Positions 63,298 through 64,000 of a stretch of 64,000 nt of DNA are shown in pieces. Position 1 is the stretch's first letter. Each line of letters opens with the position of its first letter. The stretch is from Cellvibrionaceae bacterium AOL6. Its GTDB lineage: Bacteria; Pseudomonadota; Gammaproteobacteria; Pseudomonadales; Cellvibrionaceae. The notes below the pieces were generated by a model, which ran no database searches, had not been told where the DNA came from, and saw only the letters and a program-made list of their open reading frames with translations. The stretch is from contig NOXC01000014.1 of NCBI GenBank assembly GCA_003265435.1, positions 1 to 64,000 of the forward strand. Reading direction: 5' to 3'. A program made the translations under genes and the position numbers.

Positions 63298-64000
63298 GTG
63301 CCAAAATTTAAAACCCGAAACGGATATGCACAACCCTTCGGTGCATGGTTGACCGAAGACGGTGTGAATTTTTCCATTTTTTCTGAGCATGCTCAGAAAA
63401 TTGAACTCTGCCTTTTTGATGACTTGGGCCAGAAAGAAATCGCCCGCATCAATATGTACCGGGGTGAGAATCACTGCTGGCATATTTTTGTCTGCGAGCT
63501 GACCGCCGGCGCAAAGTACGGTTACCGCGTTCACGGCGAATTCGCGCCTGAGAAAGGCCTGCGCTTCAACGCCAACAAATTGTTAATCGATCCCTACGCG
63601 CGGGAACTCGATCGTAGTTTTTGCTGGGATAAATCGGTGTTTGGCTACGATTTAAAAAGTGTGCAGAAAGATTTGAGTTTCAGCGATCTCGACAGCGCTC
63701 ACATGATGCCAAAGTCCGTGGTGACGACGCGTAAAACCCACGCAGAGGTCGAAGCGATTCAACAACGGAAGCCGTGTATTCCATGGCGAGAAACCGTTAT
63801 CTATGAGACTCACGTGCGCGGCATCAGTCAGTTGAATCTCAACCTCCCATCGATGGAGCGGGGGACGCTAGCGGCCTTGGCCAGCCCGCAAATGATTAAG
63901 CATTTTAAACAATTGGGTGTGACCGCGATTGAGCTGTTGCCAATGCACACCTTCGTTGATGAAGAATTTCTCGTAAAACAGGGGCTCAGTAACTACTGGG
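63298..64000 (+). CDS. glgX: Glycogen debranching enzyme GlgX (3' end cut by window)
   Basis: Translation from a GTG at 63298, preceded by GAGG, gives an uninterrupted frame to the window edge, 234 codons. It shows the isoamylase-type N-terminal CBM48 (YAQPFGAWLTEDGVNFSIFS, HCWHIFVCELTAGAKYGYRV) and the IYETHVRGIS segment at the start of the GH13 barrel. The family debranches phosphorylase-limit glycogen. About two thirds of the gene lies outside the window. Confidence 0.9.
   Translation, partial: MPKFKTRNGYAQPFGAWLTEDGVNFSIFSEHAQKIELCLFDDLGQKEIARINMYRGENHCWHIFVCELTAGAKYGYRVHGEFAPEKGLRFNANKLLIDPYARELDRSFCWDKSVFGYDLKSVQKDLSFSDLDSAHMMPKSVVTTRKTHAEVEAIQQRKPCIPWRETVIYETHVRGISQLNLNLPSMERGTLAALASPQMIKHFKQLGVTAIELLPMHTFVDEEFLVKQGLSNYW

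Overview
The window comes from a gammaproteobacterium specialised in plant-polysaccharide breakdown, most like marine or cellulolytic Cellvibrionales (Saccharophagus, Teredinibacter, Simiduia and relatives). The signs are multimodular pectate lyases joined by Pro/Thr-rich and Ser-rich linkers, a TonB-dependent receptor, a TRAP uronate importer, and a ribosomal protein cluster in the E. coli order. The affiliation is inferred from gene content, not from a phylogeny.

About 1-13000 and 19200-44300 hold a near-complete pectin pathway. Secreted or surface enzymes are two large double-headed pectate lyases (101-3562 and 19747-23670, opposite strands), a third pectate lyase (34245-35687), an alpha/beta-hydrolase esterase, a rhamnogalacturonan acetylesterase broken by a frameshift (23978-24762), a pectin methylesterase, a GH28 polygalacturonase and a DUF4861-GH105 fusion. 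Uptake is by a TonB-dependent receptor, a repeat-containing lipoprotein and a DctPQM TRAP system. Catabolism uses KduI, KduD, an RpiB-like isomerase, UxaC, a UxuB-like reductase, UxaA, KdgK and Eda. Fructose-1,6-bisphosphatase sits back to back with eda. A GntR/FCD regulator lies in the cluster. A recurring palindrome (TTGGT-N3-ACCAA and close variants) precedes many of these units and looks like its operator.

A zinc-homeostasis block interrupts the pectin genes at 13302-19231: a COG0523 GTPase, a DUF1826 protein, a His-rich ZrgA-type protein, a Zur-type regulator, a DUF3299 lipoprotein and an ABC ATPase/permease pair.

From 44536 to 58763 runs the S10-spc-alpha ribosomal cluster (rpsJ to rplQ, with secY, rpmJ and rpoA). 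It starts from a strong sigma-70-like promoter directly after the pectin genes, with no tuf or str operon in front. A strong terminator separates secY from rpmJ, and the apparent -35 box of the next promoter lies inside that terminator. The right end holds glycogen/alpha-glucan genes malQ, glgB and a truncated glgX. No tRNA, rRNA, CRISPR array, insertion sequence or integrase was seen.
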